Below are positions 37,601 to 47,490 of a DNA stretch of 64,000 bases, piece after piece. How positions within the stretch are numbered: the stretch's first letter is position 1; each line of letters starts with the position of its first letter. Below the pieces are notes generated by a model, which saw only the letters and a list, made by a program, of their open reading frames with translations, was not told where the DNA came from and did not search any database. The stretch is from NCBI GenBank assembly GCA_002633005.1, contig NMRA01000032.1, forward strand, positions 518,525 to 582,524. Direction: 5' to 3'. The DNA comes from Phoronis australis (Eukaryota > Phoronida > Phoronidae). Made by a program: the position numbers and the translations under genes.

Positions 37601-40600
37601 GGTATAGTGATTCTCCGAAGCTGGTGCAAAGCACCTATTGTTCCCTGCCCCCGCAGCTCAGATACGATGTCGGTGCACAGTTTATTTTCTCTTACACGCT
37701 GTTCTTTCCTCACGGACACATATAGCCAGCATAAATTATTGAACACATAATGAATTCAGAAGCATTTTACTGTATCCGGACTAAATATTTTATTTTTGTT
37801 CTAATTGCTAAAAGGCGTAAGCTGTGGAAGGTTTTGTTTGAAACTAGTAATCGAAACTGGGAGGAATGGTGGAAACTTGTTTACGAGTAGAGTCTTTTCA
37901 CAGCTGATTTGCGCGTATGTGCGAAGTAGACGGAGAGAAGGGGCTGACGTGCGAGGTATAGATTAGTTTCCTCGGGCTGGGAATAATGTGCAGGAGCAGG
38001 TTGGTTTGTTTACGAAAAATGGTCCGAGAGGGGAATATGCGCAACGGAGATGGAAATTATGTAGGATATGCGAAGCGGACCGAAAGAAGAGACCGTAGTG
38101 CGATCTTATTTTCACGGGCAGGGAGTACTGTGTTGGAGCAGGGCGGTTTATCTGCGGAAAATGTTCTGGGGGGAATATGCTAAAATACAAGTAGGAGTAG
38201 CTTGCGACAAAATGCAGAGAATTTTAGGTGTCTTGGTGTGTCCACGGCAGTTGAAAGTTTCGTTTCCGTGTATAAAGTAGTAGAACGAGAATAAGAGATG
38301 AAAAGCATATGTAACCTTTGACCTCTGTCGATGACATAATACCGAGTATTATTTTGGCTATAGGACTCATACACCATTGCTTTTACCCTTCTAGGAAGGT
38401 TAAAGTTGCCGTATTAACGAAAAAAAAACAAAACGTTCCAACTCAAAACGTAGACCAAAACAACGGTTTTCAATGTGGGGACGTTACAACTCCAAAGCGA
38501 AGTCTCGTGCAGCAGTTTTTAACGTTCTGGCTTGCATACATGTCTTATAGACCTTTCACACTCTTGAAATAGTGTAGTACCATTTCCCTAACTAAATTTA
38601 TTCTCACGTGATGATGATAACGGAAGCGTCACTGATCTCATGCACTTCGTATCAATTGTGCCATTTTCACATGCTCCAGGGTTCATGGGAGTCAACTGTG
38701 AAACAGACGTCAACGAGTGTGTGTCGTCTCCCTGCGAAAATGGCGCCACCTGTAACGATTACATCAACGGCTACCGCTGCCATTGTGCAGATGGCTGGGA
38801 AGGAGTAAATTGCGAGGTGAATACACGAGTCGATATAGTCATGACATGTTAGCAAACTTAAACCTCAAATCTACATTTCCCTCTGTTTAGCTGGCAGTTG
38901 GACCTTTTAGACTCATAAAATAGTTCTAATAATATCTCTTAAGGATTCTGCTTCCGTCACTCAAATCACAATGCTTGCAAACGCCATTTTCGGACTCGCT
39001 ATTTGAGGGTTGTCCAACCCCAATAGGGCTTCTTGAGTCGCTGGTGGCTTCGATGTTCTAGTTGGAATGACATTCCTTCAAAACCCAGGTTCATAGTTTT
39101 TTTTAATTAATTTCGTGTGTGCTGAGTTTTCTAAAATTGACCACCAATTCTAAATGAATGTATATTTCTAATCCTTCAGGGTCTTGGAAAGATATTGCAT
39201 GCAGATAAATAATGCATTTGATCGTCTGTGATCGCGCAAAGATTCTTGATCACTCTGAAATTAAACCTTAGCATCTGAACACCAGGCCTGCGTTCGTAGA
39301 CCCAAGGATCTCACGAAAACGCAAGATGACGCGTGACTTCGAGAGATATTGATACGCATTATAAACGAAGCAGGCGGTCGCAATTACTTTCCTGCATGTT
39401 TAGTTTATTCTGTGCTATTACGGTTCCCCTAACGTACATTTGCTATACCTGGAAAATATAATGTGACGTGGACGGCTCGGCAAAAAGCACACATTGGCTC
39501 TGCGTTCGATTCAGTAAACATAATGTCTTACTCGCTATGAAACACAGTCTGTATCCATCATTTTGTATTTGCTCAGTAAAATGTAGAACCGGGATGCTGG
39601 ATATCGAGATCGAGGCTTGGTTTCCTATAGATTTCGAGATCTTCACGTAATTTTCCGAAGAGTCTCCAGTCAAAATGACGATATCAATTCAAGATTAAGT
39701 CTGGTTCTCGAGTTCCCGAGACGATGAAAGAAGAAATACAAGATCCCTTATATAGTAACCGACACAAAATACATCTAGCATTGCATGATAACATGTCAAC
39801 ATCATTGCTTTTGGCAGATCAATGTTGACGAATGCAAGAGCAATCCTTGTCTTAATGAGGCCACCTGTGTGGATCAAATAAATACGTTCAGATGCGTCTG
39901 TTCGCCTGGCTTCATGGGAGTGAACTGCGAGGTGAATATTAACGAGTGCGCGTCCGCTCCGTGCCTAAATGGAGGAAACTGTTCTGACGGCATCAACGAG
40001 TATACGTGCCATTGCAAAGACGGGTTTAAGGGTCAAAAGTGCGAAATCAATGTTGATGAATGCTTATCCGCACCATGTCTGAATGGCGGTGTTTGCAAGG
40101 ACGCCATTAACAGATACACGTGCACATGCGCAGCGGGATTTTCAGGCCCAAACTGTGAGGTCAACATCAACGAGTGTGAGTCTGCTCCATGCCAAAATGG
40201 CGGCTCTTGTATTGATGGCATTAACAGTTACACCTGTGGTTGTGTCCCTGGGTTTTCCGGTATTCACTGTGAAGTTAACATAAACGAATGCGATTCCGCA
40301 CCTTGTCAAAATGGAGGGTCCTGCAAAGATGGCATAAATCGCTATGAGTGCAAGTGCCCGCAAGGTTACGCTGGTATTCATTGTGAGATTGACATCGACG
40401 AATGTTCAAGTTCACCATGCTTGAATGGCGCAACCTGCACAGATATGGTCAATGGCTATAGATGTCAGTGTGCAACAGGATGGAAGGGGACGCACTGTGA
40501 TTGGCAATCGTGCGCCATTAACAGGTCTGTATGAACGAATAGATTAATGAATTTGAAGTATTCTGCCTAAGGCACATAGCTTTCAAAAATTGTCTGTACT

Positions 40601-43600
40601 TTTTTAACAAGGTTATTTTTTAATATTTTGTGGTTAGTGTCAATTTAAATTTACATCGAATGGTTTTCTGTAAATATCTGGCGCGTACGCGTGGCGAATT
40701 TCGTGAGAATCCACAGGTAAATGCGCACTAGAAAATCAACGTGTAGGGAATTTTCGGAAACAGACCCCGCATATAGGCCCATGAGTAACAGTGTCACGAC
40801 GTGACTTTCTTTCAGACAATTAAAACAAGCGTTGCATGTACACCAAGTGACTATTGCTGCGTGAAGCCACGTGACTTTAAACAAACTATGAGACTAATGT
40901 GATTACATAATACCAGAGGCGGGCTGTCAACAATCTCTGGACAGTAGTCCTTTGAAATTCATTGTGCGAACGGTCTTCATGTTCTTTGTATAATTACGAC
41001 CCAGGCCTCCGACTCACCGAGACCACCCTCACACCGGCACATCACTGTCGTCAAGTACTTCCTTGTACGACCCGGGCTTCCGACTCACCGAAACCACTCT
41101 CACACCGACACATCACAGTCGTCACGTATTTTCTTGTACGACCCAGGCCCCCGACTCACCGGCCGAGACCACCCTCACACCGACACATCACGATTGTCAC
41201 GTACTTCCTTCAACGATCCAGGCCCCCGACTCGCCGAGACCACCCTCACACTGTCAAGGTCANCCGACTCATCGAGACCACCCTCACACCGGCACATCAC
41301 GGTCGTCACGTACTTCCTTGTACGACTCAGGCCCCCGACTCCCTATGACCACCCTGTTTTAATTTTTGTCTAAGACCGAAGACTGCAAATTGTCTTTGTG
41401 ATCTGTCTGTTTCCGAAGTTTCTTGTTCGGTGTCAACTGAGCTCGAAATTTGGGCTTAACTTCTTGGTCTTTAGACTTGGTTTTAAGTCACTTTTCATGA
41501 AACGGGCGCTTAGACAAATAACATCATGCATTTCACTATTCCCGTTGATGAAATTTTGTAACAGAACAAATCCAAGGCTCTAATCTCCAAATTCAGACCC
41601 GATTCCATTTTAATATATGCGACGTGTAGTAGTGCCGTCCCGGGTTACACAGCGATAGAACTCAACCTTTTGACCCCGAGGTACGACAGCGCATTGTTTT
41701 CATTGGCCTCGTTTTGGAACACCAGTCGCATTTTCACAGTTCATGATGGAAACTGAAGTTAACGTCACGCATCCACGGATATTTTTCAAGTTTACCCTCA
41801 CTGAAATGCGCACTCGACGTATTGCCGTGCCAGTATACCAATCGTAATATGTGCTTCGACGTTTTACTCTTTTTCAGATGCCAAAACGGAGGTACTTGCG
41901 GAGATACGTCGACCGGTTTCATTTGCTCGTGTGCCACTGGTTGGGAGGGCGCCATGTGCGAACTGAATGTGAACGACTGCGTCTCAAGACCATGTCAAAA
42001 TGGCGGAAAATGCATTGATCTTCTCAATGACATAAGCTGTAAATGTGAAAGTGGTTGGAAAGGTAATGACATTTTGTTTGATAACGAATCGTAGTAGCAA
42101 AATTACGGATTCGTATGCGCTTTGTTTAAAGGTAGCTACACGTCGGTCTACACGTTGTATATGCATATTTAAATCCTTCGATGAAGTCATAAACTTTCAA
42201 CTCGATTAAATAAAGATAGATGGCGCTGTGTCTTCCCTTATGTGTAATTAGGAACTCTTACTCGCCATGTAAAAGAACCAAACCATGGATTCCGCCCCGA
42301 TAAGCACAAACCAAAACAAGGATTTTCAAAGACGGCGTATTGCATGGGACTAACCGTTGTTGCATGTGCGCGTAAATGCATTGAGTTACATTGATTTTGA
42401 TAGTCAGAACAGCGGTCTAAGTCAGAGAATATTTCATTACTATCAAACTTGATACCAGTTTGTTGAGCTAGGCCTAGTTTCATATCTAAACAATGCGAAC
42501 GAAATAAAAGCTGTTTTAATGGGACACTAAACCCGTATTTTATCAAAAAAGGTTATTTTGCCTGAGCGACAGTATGTCCGTCAGACGGTGTTCACGACAT
42601 ATATTGTCACCTCCGCCACAAAATGACAAATCCAACACTTCTTGTAAGTCCATAGCCAAGTTTTCTCTTGAGATTAAAAGAATTGCTTAGAATTACCCAA
42701 TTTCTGTCTGGATCGTGGTGTTGTGCCTAATTCAATTACACATAGTAAACAACAGCTAGAGCAGGTTAAAAGCATAACTCATTGTGCTGGTTCCATGACT
42801 TTCACTCTTCAATTAATGTAACTCCTCTCATAGTTGGGCATTTTTTTTCCTTCAAAATTGCTGAAAATAATTTCCTTTAGAGGAAGCCATAAACAACTTT
42901 GTCGTGTCCGTGGAAGCACGAATTTAAAACTTGGACATCTGAGACGCATATTAATTGTCTCTCGCTGAGGGATCAGGCTCAAAACCTGAAGTGCTGACAC
43001 AATGCAAGGCTGATCGTTCCCGAACGTAGTGAACAAACCCAGGTCACTCTTTCAGGAGAAAACATGGCACTGCGTCCAAGCAATAAAAGCTGACGATGCT
43101 GACGGCAGATGTTTTCACTTATCGCAAGATATTGTCGCTCAGGCTCTAATATTTGTCGAGTACGACAATATACATGTCAAAAAATTCATGTCAAGAGTAT
43201 AATTATTGAGCTATCACTTTTTCATGCTTTCATTGCTTTGTTGAAACTGCGATAGACATTCGGGCAGCTAGAAACGGTCTTGTCTTTGTAGGTAAATTCT
43301 GCGAGATCAAGACATGTGCAACAAATCCCTGTGAGAATGGTGGAAATTGTACGGACACTGCGAATGGTTATCAATGCAAGTGTGTCGGAACCTTCCAAGG
43401 ACGGAACTGTGAGATAAACCGGCTGTCCTTTATCAACGACTGTCTCTCTGGGCCATGTCAGAACAAAGGTGTTTGCGTAGATAAGCTGGGCGGATTCGAA
43501 TGTAGGTGTCCAACCGGGTGGCAGGGAGATAAGTAAGTTTAAAACCCTGGAGGTTAGTTGCCCAATATTTTTTCCCATTTATCAACTGTGGTGATCTATG

Positions 43601-46600
43601 TACATAGTCTTTCTGTGATATGAGTCAGACTAATAAAAATGCTAATTATCTATTATGAAGTTGCAGACATTTTATAATTGCATAACAGCCATGGAATGGT
43701 GCCCAGATAGTATAGGTAAAGGAAAGGTCGATCGTGTTTTTTACAGCGATATTGCTGCAGTATTTGCACACAGGTTGTTTAAATGCTGATTCTTGAACTT
43801 TACTTCATTTGCAAGCTTATTGTGCGTGGTCTTATCACAAGGAACATTCCAAATATTTCAAAGTTGTGCGAAGTTTACCATTCGATGGTTTTTAAAATGA
43901 AATTCTGTGTAACCTTGGAAAACTCCCGATGTGCTCTTTCAGATGTCAATACCCAACGTGTTGTCAGAACAAATGCAAAAATGGCGCCTGTGCAGATCAC
44001 GCGACAGGGTTCACGTGTTCCTGTGATCCGGGATGGGAAGGAACGCACTGTGACGTCGACATTAACGAGTGCGCAGGCGCGCCGTGCAAAAACAGAGGCC
44101 AGTGCATTGACTTGGTAAACGGGTTTATGTGTGTTTGTACCAACAACTGGGAGGGCAAGACCTGTGAGGAGAATCCGGTTATTAAAAACGGTAACTGTCA
44201 ACATTCTATGCACAATTTTTACTTGAACTTGATTTGACGTTAGTACCAACGTGTATAAAAGGCCTTTTCACCTCTACCTACACTTTAATCATGAAATAGA
44301 TTTATTTTCATAATAAAACTAGGATGAAAATCTAACACAGTGGTCTCTGACTTTATCTTTGCCATGAAAGTTGGTTTATGCCTCTTTACAAGTTAAAAAA
44401 TGAAATATCACAACGGCTGGTACATAGCATGAAGAGGGCGGCCAAATATGTCGATCTTGTTAAAAGTGTTGGCTAATAATACTTTTTTCCATATTTTCTC
44501 AGTGATTTGTTTGGGATGGGTAATCCTTTTCAATCGTATTAAATGTGGATGAGTTACACGATTCATATTTTACTAAAAAGGAGATTCCATGTAAGACCTT
44601 ATCGACAGGTTTGTGTATTTAGCCATATATCTGTATAAAAATTATAAATTTTAACTCAGTGGATTACATGTTTTCTGAAATTGGAAAGCTTGTAAATTTT
44701 TGTTCTTGACTTAACATCAATGTACCGTCGGTTGGCTCACGTGAGCATACATTTTCGGTAGAATTTATCAAAAAAAGAAAAAATCATTCAAAGCAAATCC
44801 ACGGTAGCAATAAGACGACCAACCTTCATTTGATATAAGTGTTCGAGATGAAATCTCAAAATCGCTGTTAAAATTGTCTTAATTATAATTTCATTTTGGC
44901 GTTTTTTCTAGAAAATCATTACAGTCTAGTCCATTCAGCATTGTATCTAGGACTGACATAAACTCAATCAGTCCTTTCTGAGACATACTTTTCCGAAGTG
45001 GGTCAAATTCGGAGTCCAACGTTTTTCCAGGGTCCTACATAGATAACCTTAAACAGGTCTTCAGCGGTGTTCCTTGTGCAAATTATTCCTTATTTTATAT
45101 ACTAATTAAGCAGACTTCCACGCCCGATTGCTTCTATTTTTTCTTTTGCTGGCTTTGTTTTTGTGTATTCTCAGTGCCTATCAGTTTTTTATCACTTTCA
45201 TTTTGGATGAAGTCCGCAGATCGGGTGGTCGTCGAATAGGGCCGCCACGGATTAAACAGCGACACTCGAATCTCGCTGTATTTAACCACAATGCTTTAAC
45301 ATCCGTCAGGCACGTTTGATGCCTCGTTTTGGTGCCACTGGAATTTCACATCCTATTTCTTATTTTCTGATTCTTTACAATTTTTTTAGGTTGCATTCCT
45401 CTATTGTGGGCTGCAACTAATTAGTTTCCAAAGCTGAAACCATCTAGTTATAGTTGATTTGTGTTGATAGGCTGATATATGGATTAGTCAGAGTTCCTTT
45501 AAACTTCACAAAAGTTGAAGAATATGGACGGAAAGTGTGACGTCACCGTACTGGGGTAGTCTAAGAGAGTCCGTTTTCTTCGAGCTGGAATTCTGCAAAA
45601 TTAATCCTATTACTTATTCTCAAGGTATTCCTGAACAGATACAAAAACTACAACATTTCAAACCGTCTCTGTAGATGCGTTCATTTTTTTTCAGCTCGAT
45701 ACGTGTGCTCCACTGGTGATGGCGTCGACTTTCAAGTGTGCCGTCACAGCGAGCCATACTGCCAGAACTCTGTTACGCGCAACAAAGATGGTTCCTTGAA
45801 AACACAGAGACGGTAATGGTTGTCTGCATGTTGTGCTCATTAATTAAAGACTGTTATTTTTAAAATGTGATATTCCTAGTGGGATTACTGTCCTAGAAGT
45901 AATCGTTGTCGTCGTTCTCACTACCGGGGTGGTCATGGTCGTCAGTGGCATTGTTATTATAGAAAAACGGACAAAAAACAGCTTCACCTGCCGCCACTGC
46001 CGCCGCCGTCAAAGCGGCGACAAATCCGTCCTCAATCGTAGAAACTAACTTTTGTCTTATATATCGGTAGAACAATGGTCTCAATTTGTACCTCACTCAG
46101 ATTTGAAGCATTTTTGATCTTGTAAAAACTGATAGCTCGTTATTGCTCGAAACTGTACGGAAACTGATAAATATTGTATCGAATGAGCGTGGTGAAGTCG
46201 TCTGCATAATGATGGGAGAGGGGGGGGGGGGGGGTTGCAGGAAATNTTGAGAAATCTGAAGAACTGCGTGCGGGCAAAGACGAATAGATTGCTGCAATGT
46301 TTAGTGTGGATAAGTTCCTTGTAGGAGTCCAATGTCTTCTGACGGGTGGTTTAGTTCGTCGTAAAAATGACGCGGCGAAGATCCCTTTCCAACAAGGGCG
46401 TAGTAGTCACCTCAGCAATGTTACACATGCTTTTAACACTATTTTAGTACCGTTAAAGTCACTCTCTGTGGGTTGTTTCTCGAAGTCTGTTGTCGTTTTA
46501 CGTCATGCTAAAAGTCACTTTACGGATGTCTTAGGTTGTTTTTCGAAGCCATAAGACAGAAATCCATAACCTGCTCGGGAGCTAACTAAAATACAAAACC

Positions 46601-47490
46601 AAAAGACAAAATATCAACTTTTGGTTGTAGACTTTTTGAGAAACACACCTCTGGCATTAGTTCGCAGTAAATGTTTAATACTGACGTAAACTTTATCCTG
46701 TCTGTATTTCCTCACATGAACTGCGATATGTTACGACACTACTGGCTAATAACACCGAGCACGTATTTTTGACGTTACATGGGCGAATCACAAAGTAGTG
46801 GAAAGCATAAATCCGTACGCCTTACATTTTATCGTCTACACGACACTGATATCAACACTCAAACGGTTTCGTCAAAATTCAACGGTAAGCCTCGGGATTT
46901 TGACGAAATTTCCAAAAGGTTTTGCCCATGCCCGTAAACCTGAGTTTCGTGTAGGATTCTTGTTATCTATAGGCGTTTTCAAATGCCAAAAGTAAACAAC
47001 TAATAAGCTGACGTGCTGCGGCCGGAACCAGACAATGTTTAGACCGTGACCGCCCATAAAACTCTAGTGTGGGATGTGCAAACTTCTAAGTTTTTGTCAG
47101 TGAGTTTCCAAAAAGGTCAATCGTCGTGGTCATCGTGGTCATTGTTGCCGTTATTATAATGCGGTCACCGTCAAATAGCATCTGCTGTGCTGTACAGTCA
47201 TTTCTGGTTGCAGATGCACAAACCGTGGCTGTAAATCCAGTAGCTTTGCTGTATGTAATCTGTTGAGGAAGAGTCCGTTAACCAAGATGAAGCTTCCTGA
47301 GTCTGGATGTTCGTACTGCTGCAGCGGCAAACTGTGTAACAAGCCAGACTTCCCTCAAGAGTCAACAATGGTAGCTCTCAAACAATGGAGCCAGCCCAAC
47401 AGCGACTCCAACAGCGGTAGCGGAAGTCAGAAGAAAAAGGTCAAAGGGCAAGGGAGAGGAAGAGGGAAAGGAAAGGGTAAAAGCAAGTGA
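25611..47490 (+). CDS. Signal peptide-CTLD-EGF(x15)-Ly6/uPAR-basic tail protein
   Basis: Eleven exons join with consistent phases into about 887 codons: 25611-25665, 28831-28999, 29332-29585, 30850-31122, 38680-38816, 39818-40524, 41878-42062, 43292-43532, 43943-44190, 45695-45812 and 47214-47490 (TGA). Domains: signal peptide (1-18), divergent C-type lectin domain (about 20-159), a four-cysteine EGF-like piece, about 15 EGF repeats mostly of the calcium-binding type (about 184-752), a Ly6/uPAR domain (about 759-839) and a 48-residue hydrophilic tail rich in Lys, Arg and Gly. Nine EGFs carry the O-glucose consensus and seven the O-fucose consensus, as in Notch and its ligands. There is no transmembrane or GPI signal in this form, so it should be secreted and may bind anionic matrix. 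Start codon context (AAAGATGG) is good. I do not know a named protein with this order. Two alternative 3' exons are listed separately. Confidence 0.88.
28056..28800 (+). repeat. Composite repeat, copy 2, with tRNA-like SINE module (empty TTAA site)
   Basis: This starts with the same ATTATTACATGGCGAAGTCG end as copy 1, continues with the shared 510 bp block and passes through CTCATTTAAGTATTC (about 28643-28657) straight into the tRNA-like module. That module has box A TGGTGTAGTGGT near 28689 and box B GGGTTCGACCCC near 28730. Copy 1 carries a 1.77 kb transposon at precisely this TTAA. The repeat lies in intron 1 of gene 2. Confidence 0.88.
28831..28999 (+). CDS. Gene 2 exon 2: first half of C-type lectin domain
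   Basis: The acceptor is CCCAATTAG and the donor is GTAAGC. It encodes DCLPGW and KCYLF, the long-form CTLD opening, then [17 protein letters not shown], the conserved helix and 'HLA' region. Confidence 0.92.
29332..29585 (+). CDS. Gene 2 exon 3: second half of C-type lectin domain
   Basis: The acceptor is CTGTTTTAG and the donor is GTAAGT. It encodes YFVNLRGV in place of the usual [12 protein letters not shown], and the closing cysteines (DECAMLNC, then GFLCEFG). Neither EPN/QPD nor WND calcium-sugar motifs are present. Confidence 0.9.
30850..31122 (+). CDS. Gene 2 exon 4: partial EGF, EGF1 and start of EGF2
   Basis: The acceptor is ATAATGCAG and the donor is GTGAGG. It begins with a four-cysteine EGF-like piece ([11 protein letters not shown]...SGPAC), then EGF1 ([14 protein letters not shown]) and most of EGF2 ([14 protein letters not shown]). 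It splits inside EGF2 in phase 1. Confidence 0.92.
31512..31985. repeat. Dispersed repeat, copy 1
   Basis: Collinear with 63515-64000. Shared words include CGGAAGTACAATTCATTCAG, GAACCCAGGC, ATTATTTTGCC and GACCCGGTGC. The family is not identified. The open frames within it differ between copies and are not convincing. Confidence 0.75.
34538..34611 (-). repeat. tRNA-Leu-like SINE or pseudogene segment
   Basis: Read on the minus strand, it begins GTCCGTAGTGGTTAAGGTGC and ends CCTCGGAC, with a CAA anticodon-like loop (ACTCAAA) and a good box B (GGTTCAAATCC). The acceptor ends pair over about five bases, but the segment lacks part of box A and has weak T-stem pairing. It is probably tRNA-derived rather than an active tRNA-Leu gene. 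Confidence 0.5.
34686..34732 (+). ncRNA. Hammerhead-like core in foldback arm
   Basis: CTGACGA is followed by a stem with five of six pairs (GGCCGG with CCGACC) and then GAAACG. This fits the CUGANGA...GAAA hammerhead core. The left arm holds a weaker version on the minus strand (about 34419-34463). Stems I and III and the cleavage site were not established. Confidence 0.35.
37975..38185. repeat. Local duplication, about 140 bp spacing
   Basis: Two diverged units share a GGGC(T/A)GGGA, GGAGCAGG, GTTTA, GAAAATG and GGGGAATATGC order. They give parallel short open frames but no recognisable protein. Confidence 0.5.
38680..38816 (+). CDS. Gene 2 exon 5: end of EGF2 and EGF3
   Basis: The acceptor is ATGCTCCAG and the donor is GTGAAT. 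It completes EGF2 (GFMGVNCE) and encodes EGF3 ([16 protein letters not shown]). It ends in phase 0 after the last EGF cysteine. Confidence 0.92.
39818..40524 (+). CDS. Gene 2 exon 6: EGF4 to EGF9 in one exon
   Basis: The acceptor is CTTTTGGCAG and the donor is GTCTGT. Six uninterrupted EGF repeats each have the (I/V)(N/D)xEC calcium motif and end GxxCE(V/I)(N/D). All six match the O-glucose consensus (for example CASAPC, CLSAPC, CESAPC). It ends at the opening of EGF10. At 707 nt it is by far the longest exon of the gene. Confidence 0.95.
40998..41354. repeat. Minisatellite, about 71 bp period
   Basis: About five units share CCGACTCACCGAGACCACC, CTCACACCGGCACATCAC and GTCACGTACTTCCTTGTAC. 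One unit is truncated at an ambiguous base (N at 41263), where the assembly may be compressed. The open frames over it are a product of the repeat. It lies in intron 6 of gene 2. Confidence 0.9.
41878..42062 (+). CDS. Gene 2 exon 7: EGF10 and most of EGF11
   Basis: The acceptor is CTTTTTCAG and the donor is GTAATG. It encodes [18 protein letters not shown] and [14 protein letters not shown], and splits inside EGF11 in phase 1. Confidence 0.92.
43292..43532 (+). CDS. Gene 2 exon 8: end of EGF11, EGF12 and EGF13
   Basis: The acceptor is GTCTTTGTAG and the donor is GTAAGT. EGF12 ([12 protein letters not shown]) is followed by an unusual linker, INRLSFIN, before EGF13 ([13 protein letters not shown]). 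Confidence 0.9.
43943..44190 (+). CDS. Gene 2 exon 9: EGF14 and EGF15
   Basis: The acceptor is GTGCTCTTTCAG and the donor is GTAACT. EGF14 is atypical ([16 protein letters not shown]). EGF15 ([15 protein letters not shown]) ends the EGF array. Confidence 0.92.
45695..45812 (+). CDS. Gene 2 exon 10: first half of Ly6/uPAR domain
   Basis: The acceptor is TTTTTTTTCAG and the donor is GTAATG. It encodes [23 protein letters not shown] and KDGS, the opening pattern of Ly6/uPAR three-finger domains. Leftover bases CG make the phase that decides among the 3' exons. Confidence 0.88.
45880..46048 (+). CDS. Candidate alternative terminal exon 10b: transmembrane segment plus basic tail
   Basis: After ATATTCCTAG the sequence continues the exon 10 frame exactly (CG+T). 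It reads a 24-residue hydrophobic Val/Ile/Leu run ([20 protein letters not shown], then IVII), then a positively charged stop-transfer and tail ([16 protein letters not shown]) ending in TAA. Splicing 10 to 10b would truncate the Ly6 domain and give an 851-residue type I membrane protein. This is inference: GTC-rich DNA can mimic a membrane segment, and the polypyrimidine tract is only moderate. Confidence 0.4.
46206..46246. repeat. Poly-G run with ambiguous base
   Basis: A run of about 16 G is followed within 20 nt by an N (46246). It is likely a sequencing or assembly weak point inside intron 10 of gene 2. Confidence 0.85.
47101..47266 (+). CDS. Candidate alternative terminal exon 10c: second transmembrane segment
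   Basis: After GTTTTTGTCAG the sequence also continues the CG phase of exon 10. It gives REFPKRS, a run of 18 hydrophobic residues ([14 protein letters not shown]), then a short tail to TGA at 47264-47266. Its 3' half overlaps exon 11 in another frame. Its DNA resembles candidate 10b (TCGTGGTCATCGTGG; TTATTATA), so it may be a decayed duplicate, or both may be low-complexity coincidence. Confidence 0.25.
47214..47490 (+). CDS. Gene 2 exon 11: end of Ly6/uPAR domain and basic tail
   Basis: The acceptor is CTGGTTGCAG. It encodes [14 protein letters not shown] and the diagnostic terminal signature [13 protein letters not shown] of Ly6/uPAR domains. A 48-residue tail follows with a Ser/Asn/Gly stretch and a Lys/Arg/Gly-rich end ([15 protein letters not shown]), then TGA. 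There is no hydrophobic end, so no GPI anchor. Confidence 0.9.

Larger units (their letters stand above)
31123..38679. other. Gene 2 intron 4 (7.6 kb), repeat-rich
   Basis: It contains a dispersed repeat (31512-31985), a foldback tRNA-like element (34410-34738), a local duplication near 37970-38185 and unclassified repeats. One 105-codon frame at 35639-35956 starts in a fair context (GAAGATGG) but has no domain I recognise. I found no further EGF-like exon, and the phases of exons 4 and 5 match directly. Confidence 0.6.

Noticed and set aside
40962-41373. Frames of 79-128 codons in all forward phases
   Set aside because: All arise from the 71 bp minisatellite, whose period leaves several frames open, and they cross an ambiguous base.
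45893-46096. Minus-strand alanine-rich frame
   Set aside because: It is the shadow of the valine- and arginine-rich plus-strand candidate exon 10b, which alone fits a splice phase.
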